Part shown: one piece after another, positions 36,925 to 49,027 of the stretch | How positions within the stretch are numbered: position 1 is the first letter of the stretch | Layout: every line of letters starts with the position of its first letter | NCBI GenBank assembly: GCA_947561585.1 | Contig: CANNZV010001167.1 | Span: forward strand, 62,001-126,000 | Length of the DNA: 64,000 nucleotides | Reading direction: 5' to 3' | DNA from: Caprella mutica | Lineage: Eukaryota > Arthropoda > Malacostraca > Amphipoda > Caprellidae | Made by a program: the position numbers and the translations under genes | Notes under the pieces: model-generated | Databases searched by the model: none | The model's input: the letters and a program-made list of their open reading frames with translations, nothing else | Told to the model about the DNA's origin: nothing

Positions 36925-38156
36925 TGTAGAGTCCATGTGTTAATGCAATTGTCCCACGAATTAAAATTCACATGTCTATCAATATTCTTTTACAGAACAT
37001 TTTTAAACTAACATGATCTTCTTCCAGCAGCCAAACAAGCGGCATTAAGTTTAAATTATGGAAACACGGGAATTTAAACTTGGAAAAAGGGGGGAATAGA
37101 AGGAACTATATAGAAAAACAATAGAACATTCTAATTAAATTGAAAAGAAAACGAATCATTAAATTTTAAACAAACTAATAAATTTAAACTTGAATTTTAA
37201 TATTTCAAATTTTAACGTAAATATTTATGAAAAAGTTTGATAAAATTTTAAATGGGAAGTTTTATAATTTTAAATTACTTTGAATATTAATGAACAATTT
37301 GAGTGAAAAATAAACTTGAAATATGAAAGTTAATAGTTAAATTGAAATTTTTACAAATTTAATATTTGAAAATAATTTCATTTCGATAAGATTGAAAAGA
37401 ATAATCATTACATAGTTTTAGTGTCTAGATTTTAAGGATCTTTTCTTTTACGCATATATTATTCTGATGTATTCTTAATCCTTGATGTTGTTTACTAAAA
37501 TTGGGATTTAATGTATTATAATTGGTTTTTATCAAAATATCATTTTATGTGTTTTTACTATATTATAATAATAATCAATTATTATTTTGAGATAAAAGGC
37601 AAACGAGATCTTGCTATTTAAATTTGGTTTTATGAAAGTAGTTATAAAATTTTTAATGAACATACTCCTACCTGTTAAATAACTAAATAAACTGAATTGA
37701 GTTTTGATTAGAACAATCAAAAGCAAAATCAACTTTGTGTTTTTGATTATACAAAGTTGACTTTGGCTGAAAAGGGGGGAGCTATGTAGAGTCCATGTGA
37801 TTACCCTGTAATAGTTAGCATATAAATAGCAAGCGCTCAATGCCTTGAGAGGCAGTGAGTTAGTTGAGTGTAGTGGAGTGGCAACACTCACTTAGAGTGT
37901 GGCGCTCACACTCAGTTGGAGATATACATTGGCTCGTGTTAATACCCACTCTCCCATTGGGACTCCTATCATGTCTAATGATATGGATCCCTACTCTGTA
38001 CCCTATCTATCCCTTTAATATGTAAGCTACCTTAATCTGTAACGTAAGATAATTAATAAACTAATAAAACTCCCTAACTATTTCAATGAACCCTGTTTGA
38101 ACCCTATTATATTATTTAATCAGATTTAAACTCTTACGTAACTAGAGGTAGCGACA
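36925..38156 (+). mobile_element. Deleted LTR retrotransposon inside a LINE, GTGA target duplication
   Basis: The insert begins TGTAGAGTCCATGTG, the same sequence that begins the 3' LTR at 37785, and ends in CA at 38156. It is flanked by GTGA on both sides (36921-36924, 38157-38160). Only about 17 bp of the 5' LTR survives. The interior is AT-rich with no gag-pol. A polypurine tract AAAAGGGGGGAG (about 37771-37782) precedes the 3' LTR. Confidence 0.75.
37785..38156 (+). repeat. 3' LTR, 372 bp
   Basis: Starts TGTAGAGTCC after the polypurine tract and ends GCGACA followed by the GTGA duplication. A possible TATA-like box (CATATAAATAG) lies about 36 bp in. It resembles LTRs of Gypsy or Bel type by its 4-bp duplication, but no coding part supports a choice. 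Confidence 0.7.
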
Positions 38157-38780
38157 GTGATAGAAGTCTGGATGCCCTGATTCTGAAGACTATTTCAACT
38201 CTACGTTTAAATCATACCTGGTCAATCAATAATGGACTTTCACTAAATGCTTGTAAAACTACTTCGTTATTCATATCGAACAGGGCAACCTGGCTGAATT
38301 CTCTTTGAATATTGCTGATGTACACATTCAGTATGGTGATGTTATTAAGTTTCTTGGAGTACAATTGGACTATAAATTGAATTTTTCACACCGTATATAT
38401 TCTAAAATATAAAAAAAACGGCTGGTGTCCTCAGTAGGATTAATAATTGTGCACCTATCGATATTTTAATTAGGTTATATTATAGTTTTGTATATACCTA
38501 TTTGTCCTGTATTCCTGCCTTGGGACGGAGCAGCTGACATTCATCTTAATCATCTTGTGGTTATTCAAAAGCGCATAATCAGAAAAATAACCTGTTCTGA
38601 TTATTTGGCACCATCGCAACCCTTATTTGCAAAAAGTGAATTTCTTCGCATTAATGATATTTATAAACTTGCTATCGGCACTCACAGCTTTCCTCCTCAG
38701 GCAATATTACTCTTCCTATTCATTATAGCACAGCAGTTCCTACTTTTCAAAGATTGTCTCAATGCCAAAGATCCCTAACT
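38157..38780 (+). pseudogene. LINE fragment, 3' part after the LTR insertion
   Basis: Broken frames encode SINNGLSLNACKT (the LNxxKT motif after FADD), KFLGVQLDYKLNF, then AIRKITCSD-like text where canonical copies have QKRIIR. The latter lies in the open segment 38488-38778 (VIQKRIIRKITCSDYLAPSQ). These are C-terminal non-LTR reverse-transcriptase features. Poly-A-signal-like AATAAA sequences near 39080 may mark its 3' end. Confidence 0.55.
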
Positions 38781-39104
38781 TTTATAGGTCCAAAAAAAAA
38801 ATAAAACTAGCATTCCATCAGAAATCCAAAACTGTCCAACCATTAAAATTAAAAAAAAATATAAGAAATACCTAATCAGTTTGCATGAAAAGTGAATTGT
38901 TAACTTTGATAATCTCTTCCCTTTGTTAAATCCTAATGCCCAAAAAGTTCACATCGAACTTCGAATGGGTTTGAATTTATTTATTTTCCTTTAATGTATG
39001 AATATTGAAAGCTACATTTTTTTTCATTATACTCTTTGTAAAATACTCTTATATAATGTACTGTACTGTTCATACTTCAATAAAAATATTATATTATTAA
39101 CTCA

Positions 39105-39380
39105 GATTTGGCGGCAAACTTACAACAGTAAATTATCAAATCCAAGCTATCACAACACTTTCATCCAATCCTGAGAACAACACCCAACCCTGAGAGCAAC
39201 TACCGATCCTGAGAACAACACCCAATCCTGAGAAAATTGTACCCAATCTTGAGAATTGCACCCAATATTGTGAATTGCACACAATCCTTATACTTGTTCC
39301 TAATTCTTAATCTCTTCTCAACCCGAAAAATCACTATCTAATGCAGCAAGAAGAATTAACAAGTTCATACTAACCCCTTT
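39105..39380. repeat. Imperfect tandem ACCCAATCCTGAGAAC repeats
   Basis: Variants of CCCAATCCTGAGAACAACA recur 6-7 times between 39160 and 39290. The start (GGCGGCAAACTTACAACAGTAAATTATCA) resembles 22650-22680 in the left arm, so this region shares a family with the palindrome. Confidence 0.55.
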
Positions 39381-40415
39381 ATTTATTTTTAAAATAGGTT
39401 ATTCAGGGTTCATATAGTACAAAAAGTGCAATAGTTTAAAATCTTTCTTAAATTAAAAATATTGGAAAGTGTTGCCTGTAGTCTACATCCGGCAGAAGTT
39501 AACATATTTTACCTATTAATTTTGAACACTTTGTATATCTGTAAACTATTAGTCATTTTGGTACTGTTCATAATATGATTTTTCATAAGTTAGATATAAA
39601 TGTACATTGCATTTTTGCGCTATATTTAAATGAAACTTTGTACACAAAGATTGCTCCTTTACTTAGTTTTGGAAAGGAATTGCAAACTAGCAATATTGAG
39701 AAACGATCAGAATAAAATGGGTGAAAGAGTTTTTTGATGTTTTGTATCAGTTTGTTTGTTGTACTATGACATCAATCAGAGTATCGTAAAGCATAACAAT
39801 AAAATATATCTACCAGACTACAAATTGAAGCTTGTTTCAACCTAATCGATTCATTATTGAAGAAGAAGCAATTTTAGTTGTTCAAAATCGGTCAAAACGG
39901 TCTAAATTACTATTCCATACGATTACATTTTATCAAAGTTTGACATTTGAAATTATTATATTGGAATTCTATTCTCTAGATTCTAGAAAGTGTAGCGAAT
40001 AAGTCAGACTATCATTTGAGTAGTGACGATTCTTCCGTAATCCCCTGAAGATCTATGATTTTAAGTGCATATGGTCACAACCATGATATAATAACAACAG
40101 GTATGCACGCGCGCAGGTTCCTCAACCCACACTAGGGAATGTGTGACGTCACGTGGATCCTGAAATGCGTGTAATGCATTATTAAAATAGAACAAACAAG
40201 AGTAATTATTTGAATGTTACGTATATATGGTAAACAATATTGTTAATTTCTTCGATAAAAGAAACAAAAATCACTATTCTATGCGATAACATTAGCATAT
40301 TATAAAACTTTAATACCTTTGTGTGAGAAATCGATCTTTAATCAATCACATACTCAGGTTGTAGTTTTCCTTCATTCGCACTACAGAATAGCGTACTAGT
40401 TAGTCACTTAGGTAC

Positions 40416-40984
40416 TGCGAAAGTTACTTCCGCCTTTTAGTAAATCTGCCGGTCTTTTTGATTGGACTGCAGAGCAATGAGCATGTCATGATTGTTATCT
40501 CCTAAGCTTGTAAATATTCGTATTTAATGCCTATTGCCACTTCTCTAATCTCTTTTCTTCCACAGAGTTGCACAAGTTTAACCTTATAATTAATGTTTCG
40601 CACGATATAATTGCATGATTGATTTATTGCTTGATAACTTAGCATGAGCTTATGCCTATAGCTTACGCACTACCATTATACCATCATCATAACATAACCC
40701 TAATTTGCACAAACCCTCTACTCTACAAACACTATTGAGCTCAATAACACAACATTGAACACTTTAGTGCTATACTAGTACTATTAAAGGCATCTTGAAT
40801 AGACCAACTCTCAAGTTAGCCCTGTAGAAGGACACATTTTCTACAACAACAGAGGTAGCTGACCCTTCTCCACTATCAAGGTAAGACCACATTATTCATT
40901 GCTTTGTTGCTAATTGCTTGACCTATTTAGTATTTCTTTGCAAGTGTGTGTCCCAAATTCCTAAATTCTTTGATAGTTTTAACA
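40416..40984 (+). repeat. 5' LTR of the Bel/Pao element
   Basis: Starts TGCGAAAGTTACTTCCGCC and ends GATAGTTTTAACA. Same length as the 3' LTR. The one difference seen is GGTAGCTGACC here against GGTAGATGACC in the 3' copy. Confidence 0.92.
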
Positions 40985-41264
40985 AAAATTAATTGTAGAA
41001 AATGTACTGTATGGCTGCCCTGTTGTTGTATTAAATTTATTACATATGAACTTGTCCTATAATAACTTTAATACCCTAATGTTTCTAGCTTAAATTCCCT
41101 AAATATATAATTATTGAAATTTCATGCTTCATCAAATTATAAACCTAATATTGTAAATAGTGTGTAAATATTAAATTAGCTTTGATAATTTATTCAGAAT
41201 AATGAGCTAAATAAAAAGTTAAAAATTTGTTAATCTTTGAAGATCAGAGATCAACAATTGCAAA

Positions 41265-42317
41265 ATGAGTGAAAATGAAACTGGTGCTAAGCCAAAAACT
41301 GGCAGAGTTCCTAGGTCTCATACCCAAAAAGATGCTGCAGCTGCGCCCTTTGTGACAACACATGACAGTCATGACTCAGACAATGACATAAAAGATGGAT
41401 CAAATTATAGAATTGAAATTGCAAAAGCTATAGATAAAGCTAAAAAAGAAACTAAATCATTGGTTCAGGAAAGAACTAACTTAAAAAGAACTATTACTAG
41501 GATTTTGAACAACCTGGAAGATGTTACTTTGAGTTCTCATTTTGTCCGGCAACAATTGAGAACTGTTAATGATAAATTAACTTCAATAGATCACTTAAAT
41601 GGAGACATTCTTCAAGTATATGATTCATTTGATATTGGAAATAAAGACCCTGAATATTATGATGCATTATTTCAAGGTAATGTTGACTATAGATTTGCTG
41701 TTGAACAACAAATTTCCCAATTGAATTGTGAAGAAATGAAATCTGTAAGAGATGAAAATGATGATTTCAACTCAGATGAAAGAACCTTCTTCAAACATTT
41801 AGGCAAATTCCTTCAAACTAGCCATGCTAAAGCTCAAGAAATTAAAGTGCCTACTTTCTCTGGATCACAAGATGATGTGATACAGTTTAGTGACTTCCTG
41901 AATCAGTTTAATGATTTGATTGGTACAAGAGATGAACTATACACTGATTGTGCTAAGTTGGTGTATTTAAAAAACTCATTGAGAGGAAGTGCTTTAGATG
42001 TGGTCTAACATCTATCTAATGAAGATGCTAATTATGAAATTGCAATTGAATTTCTTAAGAAGGAGTTTCTAGATACAGATACTGTAATTGATAGGCATCT
42101 TAGCAATATTATGAAACTTAAGTCACCTGCTCCCAATGATTTTGATGCTATGAGAAAGTTCTTCAACTCAGCCAGAGTATCAATCTATGAACTGAAGAAT
42201 TTTGGTTATGATGCATTGATAGATAAAAGTCTTGGAAACAAAATGGTTAGTTTCATACTCTTAGAAAAACTTCCATACAACTTCAAAACTAAGTTGAGTT
42301 TACATTACTGGGACTGA
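41265..42317 (+). pseudogene. Bel/Pao gag region with a nonsense codon
   Basis: ATG at 41265 in a favourable context (CAAAATGAG) opens 247 codons to a TAA at 42006-42008; the same frame resumes at once and runs to 42317. The N-terminal part is charged with a coiled-coil-like stretch (KAKKETKSLVQERTNLKR). KVPTFSGSQDDVIQFSDFLNQF matches the gag core of Bel elements (Pfam DUF1759 family). The TAA sits where VV.HLSNED would be continuous. At about 42290-42330 the frame moves by one position into the next segment. Gag normally forms the particle. Confidence 0.8.
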
Positions 42318-42339
42318 TTACTCATCAACATCAGACATC

Positions 42340-43851
42340 ATGAATCATTTCAATGAGGTTATAAGATCACTTCAGAAAAATTGTAGATCAATCAATAACA
42401 ATAACTACTCAGACTCTACACTAAATAAGTCTCAAGGAAACCTAACTAAGCCTCCATCAATGAAGACAAACTTTACACTAGAAGTTAGAAAAAGCCCAAT
42501 TTCTTCATTGCATAATTTTAATAATCAAACAAATGATAAAAATTCTGGTAAATCAAGTTCATTCAAACCCTGCAAAATGTGTATGGAAAATCACTCTTTA
42601 ATTAAGTGTAAATTGTATCCTAATGCTGATGCCAGAATTAAAAGATTGAAACAACTTGGTCTCTGTGATGCATGTAGTGGAAAACACAATAGATCAGATT
42701 GTCCGGGAAATAAAACTGGACTAATTTATCCATGTGGCTTGTGTAACAGTGCAACTCACATATCTGCAGTGTGCAAAACATCTAAGGTTAAACCTACTGA
42801 AACAAGTCAAAATAACATGTGTATTTTCACAAACTCTACATGTACCAATAATTCGACCACTATAATCCCTTCTATTTCTATCCTTGTTGAGGGAAAAGAA
42901 AATTCTATTGAATTAGTCAGGTGTATGATAGATCCTGGCTCTCAATCTTCATACATAAGTGAATCTTTGAGAAGGAAACTCAAACTACCTAATCTTCCTA
43001 AAAAACAGTTCAACTTGAAAACATTCATGGGCTCTGGCGACAGAGAATATGAAGTAGCTGAATGTATTAGCTACATAACTCCTAAAAATAAAATGAAAAC
43101 ACAGTTCCTAGTGGATAGGGATTTTAATGTTAACTATACTATTCCTGGTATTAAACATGCTATCAATGAACTAAAATGTCAAAATTATAGCTTTTCTGAT
43201 TCATTCTTTAATGATATAAAGGATGATTATTTAGATGAGTTTGAATGTTTGATTGGTGCAGATCTTGTTCCCTATATTTATCCTCTCAAAGCTGAAAAAG
43301 TTAACAATGGAGGTGCATATAGAGTTCATGATGGCATCATACTTCTAGGCAACATCAGAAACTATGTGCCTGATGTTCAACTCATCACAACTGAAAGGGA
43401 AACTGATGAGAAATATACAGAACCAAATATTGATAGTCAGTTGTCACTTTCCAAAAAAGAAGAATTTTTTGTCAATTCTATGTTAAACCCAAATGAAACA
43501 TACTTTAATCCCATATCATTTGCTAAAACTGATAGTGATTTAAATGTGGAGAACATGTTCAAAATAGAAAGCTTAGGCATAAAAGATGATGATTTAGCAA
43601 AACCAGTGGAGGATACAATCAAAAGTTTTGATGAATCTATAGAATTGATAGACAATCATTACTATGTAGATCTTCCATTCAAAGATGAAGCTAAAAATTT
43701 ATCTTCTAACTGGAAAGTTGCTATGGCTACTATGCATAAAGTTCATAGTTCTCTGAAAGACAAAAACTTATTAGATATACAGTGCTATCTTCAAGCAGCA
43801 ATAAGAAGATGGAACTATTGGGTCTCTCAATATATCAGAGAGTCAATATGA
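42340..43851 (+). pseudogene. Bel/Pao nucleocapsid and aspartic protease region
   Basis: The frame continues from the gag across a shift. Residues about 80-150 hold cysteine-histidine knuckles (CKMCMENHSLIKC, CDACSGKHNRSDC, CGLCNSATHISAVC). MIDPGSQSSYI near residue 200 is the aspartic protease active-site loop; most relatives have D-S/T-G-S, so the Pro is unusual. The segment ends in TGA at 43851 because of a frameshift near 43800-43825; the true continuation, with LPHHAVVK, is in another frame. Confidence 0.8.
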
Positions 43852-45457
43852 GGATTACCTCTTTCTACCCCATCATGCTGTAGTTAAAACTGACAATCAA
43901 ACTACAACTAAAGTCAGAGCTGTGTTCAACTGTAGCTACAAACCTAATGCTAGATCACAGTCCCTTAAACAAACCTGTTTTGAGGGTATAGATTTGCTAA
44001 GCAATCTTGCTCAATTACTTATGCAGTTCATACAGAACAAATATACACTACTTGCTGACATTGAGAAGGCCTTCCTTCAAATATTTCTGAAGAATGATAA
44101 TGATAAAAACAAATTTTGTTTCTTTTGGAAAGAAGAGGGCAAAATCAAAGTCTACAGGTATAGAAGCATTATATTTGGTTTAAATGTTTCACCATTTGTA
44201 TTAAACAGAGTAATCCAATATCACCTTGACAAATATGACAATACAGAGACAATACATGCTCTAAAAAATGGTTTCTATGTAGATAATTTCCTTTTCTCTA
44301 CATCAAGTGTGGACACTCTTTACAAGGTGTATCATGACAGCATAGATATCATGTCTCAAGGTGGATTCAAACTAAGAAGTTTCATGACCAACTATCTTCC
44401 TCTGAGAGACCAAATGGAGAAAGAGAGCAATCTTGTCAAAAATGTAGAACCTGTGGAAAAGATGCTTGGTTATGAATATAACCCAAAAGATGACACTTTG
44501 TCATTAAATAAAATAAAATTTCCTGTAAATGATAGACATACTAAAAGAAATGTAGTAAGTGACATAAGTAAACTATTTGATCCTCTCTCTTTGACCTTAC
44601 CTGTGACAATTCGAGGAAGACTACTGATGAGACAAATATGGACAGAAAACACTGGCTGGGATGAAACCATCACTGAAGCGTTCTTTAAGCTTTGGACTGA
44701 CCTGAAAAAAGACCTAGAAATGGTTATAAAAGAAACATTTACTAGAAAAACACTGGACAGAAATGAAGACACTCAATATCACGTGTTTTGTGATGGTAGT
44801 AAAAGTTGTTATGGTTTCAGTTGTTATGCATCTAATCTAACTTCATCACAACTAGTATTTGCCAAGGGTAAGATTAGTCCAAAAAACAAAAGCATCCCTC
44901 AGATTGAACTTTTGTCAGTTTTCTTGGCATTCAAGTGTCTATCTCTTATACTAGATTCCTCTCCTGACAGTGTAAAGAATGTGCATTTTTGGATAGATGC
45001 ACAAATTGTTATTGAATGGATTCTTACAGAATGCAAAACCAAGAACAAATTCACTAAGAACAGAGTGATGGATATTGTGAACATGAAAGAAGAAATCACA
45101 AACAAAATATGGTTTATAGATAACCATATGATGATCACCAGAGGCATCACTGCAAAAGAATTCACTAAAAACAAAAACAAGTGGATAAGTGGACCAACAT
45201 GGTTATGTGACCAAAATAAATGGCCAATTCATGACATGAAATGTTTATCTGAAAATTCAAAACAGAAGATTCAGATGAATGTTAACTCTGTTCTCAAAAC
45301 TGTCATTGTGAATAATTCAAACTTGGTTCAAACTAATGAAGTAAAACCACTCATTGACATTGAAAAGTACTCCAATGTAAATAAGTTGTTGAGAATAACA
45401 TCCTATTTTTACAAATTTGTTAACATGAAACTAAAAAGACAGCATGCAACAGGCTAA
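43823..45457 (+). pseudogene. Bel/Pao reverse transcriptase and RNase H region
   Basis: Open from about 43823 to TAA at 45457. It begins with LPHHAVVKTDNQ and RAVFNCS, then LLADIEKAFLQI with the first catalytic Asp, and GFYVDNFLF at the active-site turn. The turn reads YVDN instead of the usual YxDD. RNase H follows: VFCDGSKSCYGF (Asp), QIELLSVFLAF (Glu), FWIDAQIVIEW (Asp). Frames break between 45458 and 45600 before the integrase. Confidence 0.85.
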
Positions 45458-45599
45458 AATATATTGGCTAAAAACAATGCAAGCTGAATCTTTTCCTAGA
45501 GAAATGGAGTATTTAAGAAACTAACAAACCAGATGAGAAAAGTGATGGTAAAATACCTAAATATGTAAGTGATCTCAATCTGTTCATAGACAAAATGAA

Positions 45600-46499
45600 T
45601 TGATATGTTGCAGAGGTAGAATATCAAGAAGTAATTATTTTAACAATAATGTTCTCTTACCTGTGTTACTTGCCAAAGACCATCACTTCACAAAACTCCT
45701 TGTCAGAGACACCCATGAGAAATGTAAACATTTGGGTGTTGGAACGACACTTATGCAGTTGAGAGAGCATGGGTATTGGTTACCTCAAGGGAGAAAAACT
45801 GTAAAAGAACTCATTAATCAATGCATAACATGTAAAAAATTGAATGCTAGAGCTTTTACATACCCTAAACTAACTAATCTTCCAAAAGAGAGATTGTCTT
45901 TGGTCAGACCATTTATGCATACTGCGATTGACTATACTAGTCACATATTTGTAACAAACAAAAATGAAGAACCCTCTAAAATGTACATAATAGTATATAA
46001 ATGCTTAGCCCTAAGATGCATCCATTTGGATCTTGTCCCAGATATGACTCTGGATTCCTTCTTACAATCTTTCAAAAGATTTTGTAACCTCTACTCTGTA
46101 CCAGACTCAAGCTATACTGATAATGCCAAGACATTCATAGCCAGTAAACCCTATCTTTCTGATGTCTTTAAGTCAGATGATTTGAAATCAGTATTGACAG
46201 AACACTCAATCCAACATAGGACTATCCCTGTCTATGCTAGTTGGGTTGGAGGAGTTTATGAGAGGCAGATAAAAACTGTTAAACAATGGCTCTATAAAAC
46301 TGTTGGAAGAGCAAAAATAACCTACTTTGAGTTATTAACAGTTCTATCTGACATTCAAAATGCAGTTAATAACAGACCTATCACTTATGTCTTCAGTGAA
46401 ATAAATGAAATTGATGCTTTAACTCCTATTAAAATACTCAAACTTCACTCTAATCCTAGACTTCAGATGGGATCCAAACACCAGAGACCCCATGCATGA
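45600..46499 (+). pseudogene. Bel/Pao integrase region
   Basis: Zinc-binding HHCC motif is visible (HEKCKHLG, then CITCKKLN). The DDE catalytic core has D in TAIDYTSHIFV, D in SYTDNAKTF and E in GGVYERQIKTVK. NAVNNRPIT follows. The frame ends at TGA 46499 while the following segment is in another phase, so a frameshift lies near 46470-46500. The enzyme would insert cDNA into the genome. Confidence 0.85.
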
Positions 46500-47022
46500 A
46501 GATCTGGAGAAGACATTCTCAGCTCAACAATCATTACTTGACCAGTACCGAGACATGTGGTACTCTCATTACTTGCTCAGTTTAAGAGAAACTAGTAAGG
46601 ATGTGTTTCAAAGTGATTGGGAGAACCGGATTAGAGTCAATGATATTGTGTTAATTAACACAAAAACCAAACCTCGCATTTATTGGCTCATGAGTAGAGA
46701 TATAAAATTATTTCATGGCGATGATGACAGAGTGAGAAGTGTCTTACTCAAATTACCAAATAATCAGACTGCTCATTATGCCATAAAGCATTTGTATCCC
46801 CTGGAAATACAAACTATGCACTTAGGAACTTTAAGTGATAATGAAGTCCAAACAAACAATAAAGATGATGAAATTAAACCCCCAAATGATGATACCCAGA
46901 ATGGGAATATTGACAAAATTCCAGAGAACATTAAAGAAAATGAAAAGAAGAGACCTTGTCGTTCTGCTGCTGAGAAACAGAGAACATTGATCAAAGAAAA
47001 GATCAGAAAAGGTCAATTGTAA
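46492..47022 (+). pseudogene. Bel/Pao C-terminal domain after integrase
   Basis: The open frame contains FSAQQSLLDQYRDMWYSHYL, then RIRVNDIVLINTKTKPRIYW and HYAIKHLYPLEI, typical of the small domain after the integrase in Bel elements (DUF5641 type), followed by an acidic and basic tail to TAA at 47022. No envelope-like frame lies between here and the 3' LTR. Confidence 0.75.
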
Positions 47023-47273
47023 ATAACTAGATATTAAGTATAATTTGTAACTTGTATATATTAATTAGATAGCTAGGAAGATATAATAAACTTAGTTATC
47101 ACAATTGTAAATACTATAATATGCTTTATGAATGCTAGGATGTAGCTAGCAGCTCTGTTATTATGTAAGAGGAGAAGATTGAGAAGTTGGCATTATAAAT
47201 TTTTTGGTTTACTATACTCTCATTATTTTATAACTTTGCTTAATTAAATTAAGCATCTCTTTTGTTGGGAGGT

Positions 47274-47842
47274 TGCGAAAGTTACTTCCGCCTTTTAGTA
47301 AATCTGCCGGTCTTTTTGATTGGACTGCAGAGCAATGAGCATGTCATGATTGTTATCTCCTAAGCTTGTAAATATTCGTATTTAATGCCTATTGCCACTT
47401 CTCTAATCTCTTTTCTTCCACAGAGTTGCACAAGTTTAACCTTATAATTAATGTTTCGCACGATATAATTGCATGATTGATTTATTGCTTGATAACTTAG
47501 CATGAGCTTATGCCTATAGCTTACGCACTACCATTATACCATCATCATAACATAACCCTAATTTGCACAAACCCTCTACTCTACAAACACTATTGAGCTC
47601 AATAACACAACATTGAACACTTTAGTGCTATACTAGTACTATTAAAGGCATCTTGAATAGACCAACTCTCAAGTTAGCCCTGTAGAAGGACACATTTTCT
47701 ACAACAACAGAGGTAGATGACCCTTCTCCACTATCAAGGTAAGACCACATTATTCATTGCTTTGTTGCTAATTGCTTGACCTATTTAGTATTTCTTTGCA
47801 AGTGTGTGTCCCAAATTCCTAAATTCTTTGATAGTTTTAACA
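47274..47842 (+). repeat. 3' LTR of the Bel/Pao element
   Basis: Identical in length to the 5' LTR. A short purine-rich tract GGGAGG precedes it (47267-47272). It ends TTTTAACA followed by the GTAC duplication. Confidence 0.92.
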
Positions 47843-48006
47843 GTACGGAGACTAAGGTACCTAGTGAGAGCTGCTGTTATGAAAAGTATATAAGTTACCT
47901 AGTGTTAGGATTTATTACCTAGGTATTCAATACATTATAATAGCTTTTACCAAGATGAAATGGTCTTCTATTCTTACCGAAGTAGAAAATGGTAGATATC
48001 TTGCCT

Positions 48007-48349
48007 GGGGTTACGTTCAAGAGCCCCTCCCCCCCGTCTTGATCTCCCCATGTCATAAGCCCCTCCCCCCCGGTCACGAGCCTCCCCTCCCTGTTTTTTT
48101 TTTTCAATCCTTATTTACCTAGTTAGACAAATGAAGAACTTCTTAGATAGAAATAACTGAGAGTTGCTAATGTAGTTTGTTGTACTGCACACTTCATGAT
48201 TGCTTAATGACCTGGCAGGAGGGTTCGGGGGTGTCACGCCCCTCTTATATACATATATTTATTCAGTAATGAACCACAAAAGTGTCAATAAGGATTAAAT
48301 AACATAAGTAAATAAGGATTAAAAACAGGGGGGCTTATGACCTACACCC
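48007..48349. mobile_element. MULE-type G/C-run MITE, diverged, reversed
   Basis: The left end GGGGTTACGTTCAAGAGCCCC corresponds to the right end of other copies, and the right end GACCTACACCC to their left end. Interior matches in reverse (GATAGAAATAACTGAGAGTT, CCTGGCAGGAGGGTTCGGGG). No clear 9-bp duplication remains; an older copy. Confidence 0.6.
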
Positions 48350-49018
48350 ATATCATTTAAGGGGTACTGAAGAGAATAAAATCAAGTATAAATTACTAGG
48401 TTCCTATGGAAGAAAATGATTATTTTTAATTTCTCTACATACTTCAGTCTCTACTTGCTGCACTGTGATTAGTTAGGCGGACTGTGTCGTCACTATTTTT
48501 AGTAGATTTTATTGCCTCACAACTCTGCAGTTATAGCTGCAACTTGCCTCAGACTTCATTAAGCTCCTAACCATCACCGCGAGCACATCCTCTAAACGTT
48601 CACTCCCGCTATCTGCCGCATTGTAAAGATTAGGCGAGTAGCTTTATATGTTTGTCTTCCATGTTCTAGGTGATGTAGGATGACGTCATCTATCATCTGA
48701 ACCAATCAGCGGCTCTGTCGTGTCTTCTGGAGTGAAGATGAATAGAATTAATTAATCTAATTAGATAGGAGTCTTGCAACTATTATTTTGATCATTTCTT
48801 CACATAGTGGGTTGTAGTAATTATTATTTCTATTAAAATATGGCTTTATTTTCGATTGGACCCATAGGTAACTAATTATTTGAATTTCGAACAGTTTCCT
48901 AAAAGCCTGAGGCTACTATAATTTTGAAGCTACGCATTAGTATTTATTGCCTTCGATTCTCCATGAAATTTTCTAGAGCTGATGAAGTGTTCATAAGATC
49001 TGCATAGTAGTGACATTA
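48350..49018. other. Gene-free interval between two MULE-type MITEs
   Basis: Slightly GC-richer than the background at 48480-48720, with a TGACGTCA-like motif (GATGACGTCATC, 48681) and CCAATCAG near 48702, which might be MITE-B remnants. No coding frame recognised. Confidence 0.4.
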
Positions 49019-49027
49019 GTTATGGAT

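Larger units (their letters stand above)
40416..47842 (+). mobile_element. Complete Bel/Pao LTR retrotransposon
   Basis: Two 569-bp LTRs (TG...CA) enclose a gag-pol region with the Bel/Pao order gag, zinc-knuckle, protease, reverse transcriptase, RNase H, integrase, and a C-terminal domain. Flanks share GTAC (40412-40415 and 47843-47846), a 4-bp target duplication. LTRs differ at only one base that I could find, which implies a recent insertion. I found no typical primer-binding site after the 5' LTR. No envelope gene is present. Confidence 0.92.

Noticed and set aside
47023..47273. Possible envelope gene of the Bel/Pao element
   Set aside because: Only 250 bp separate the last pol frame from the 3' LTR, with no signal peptide or membrane segment.
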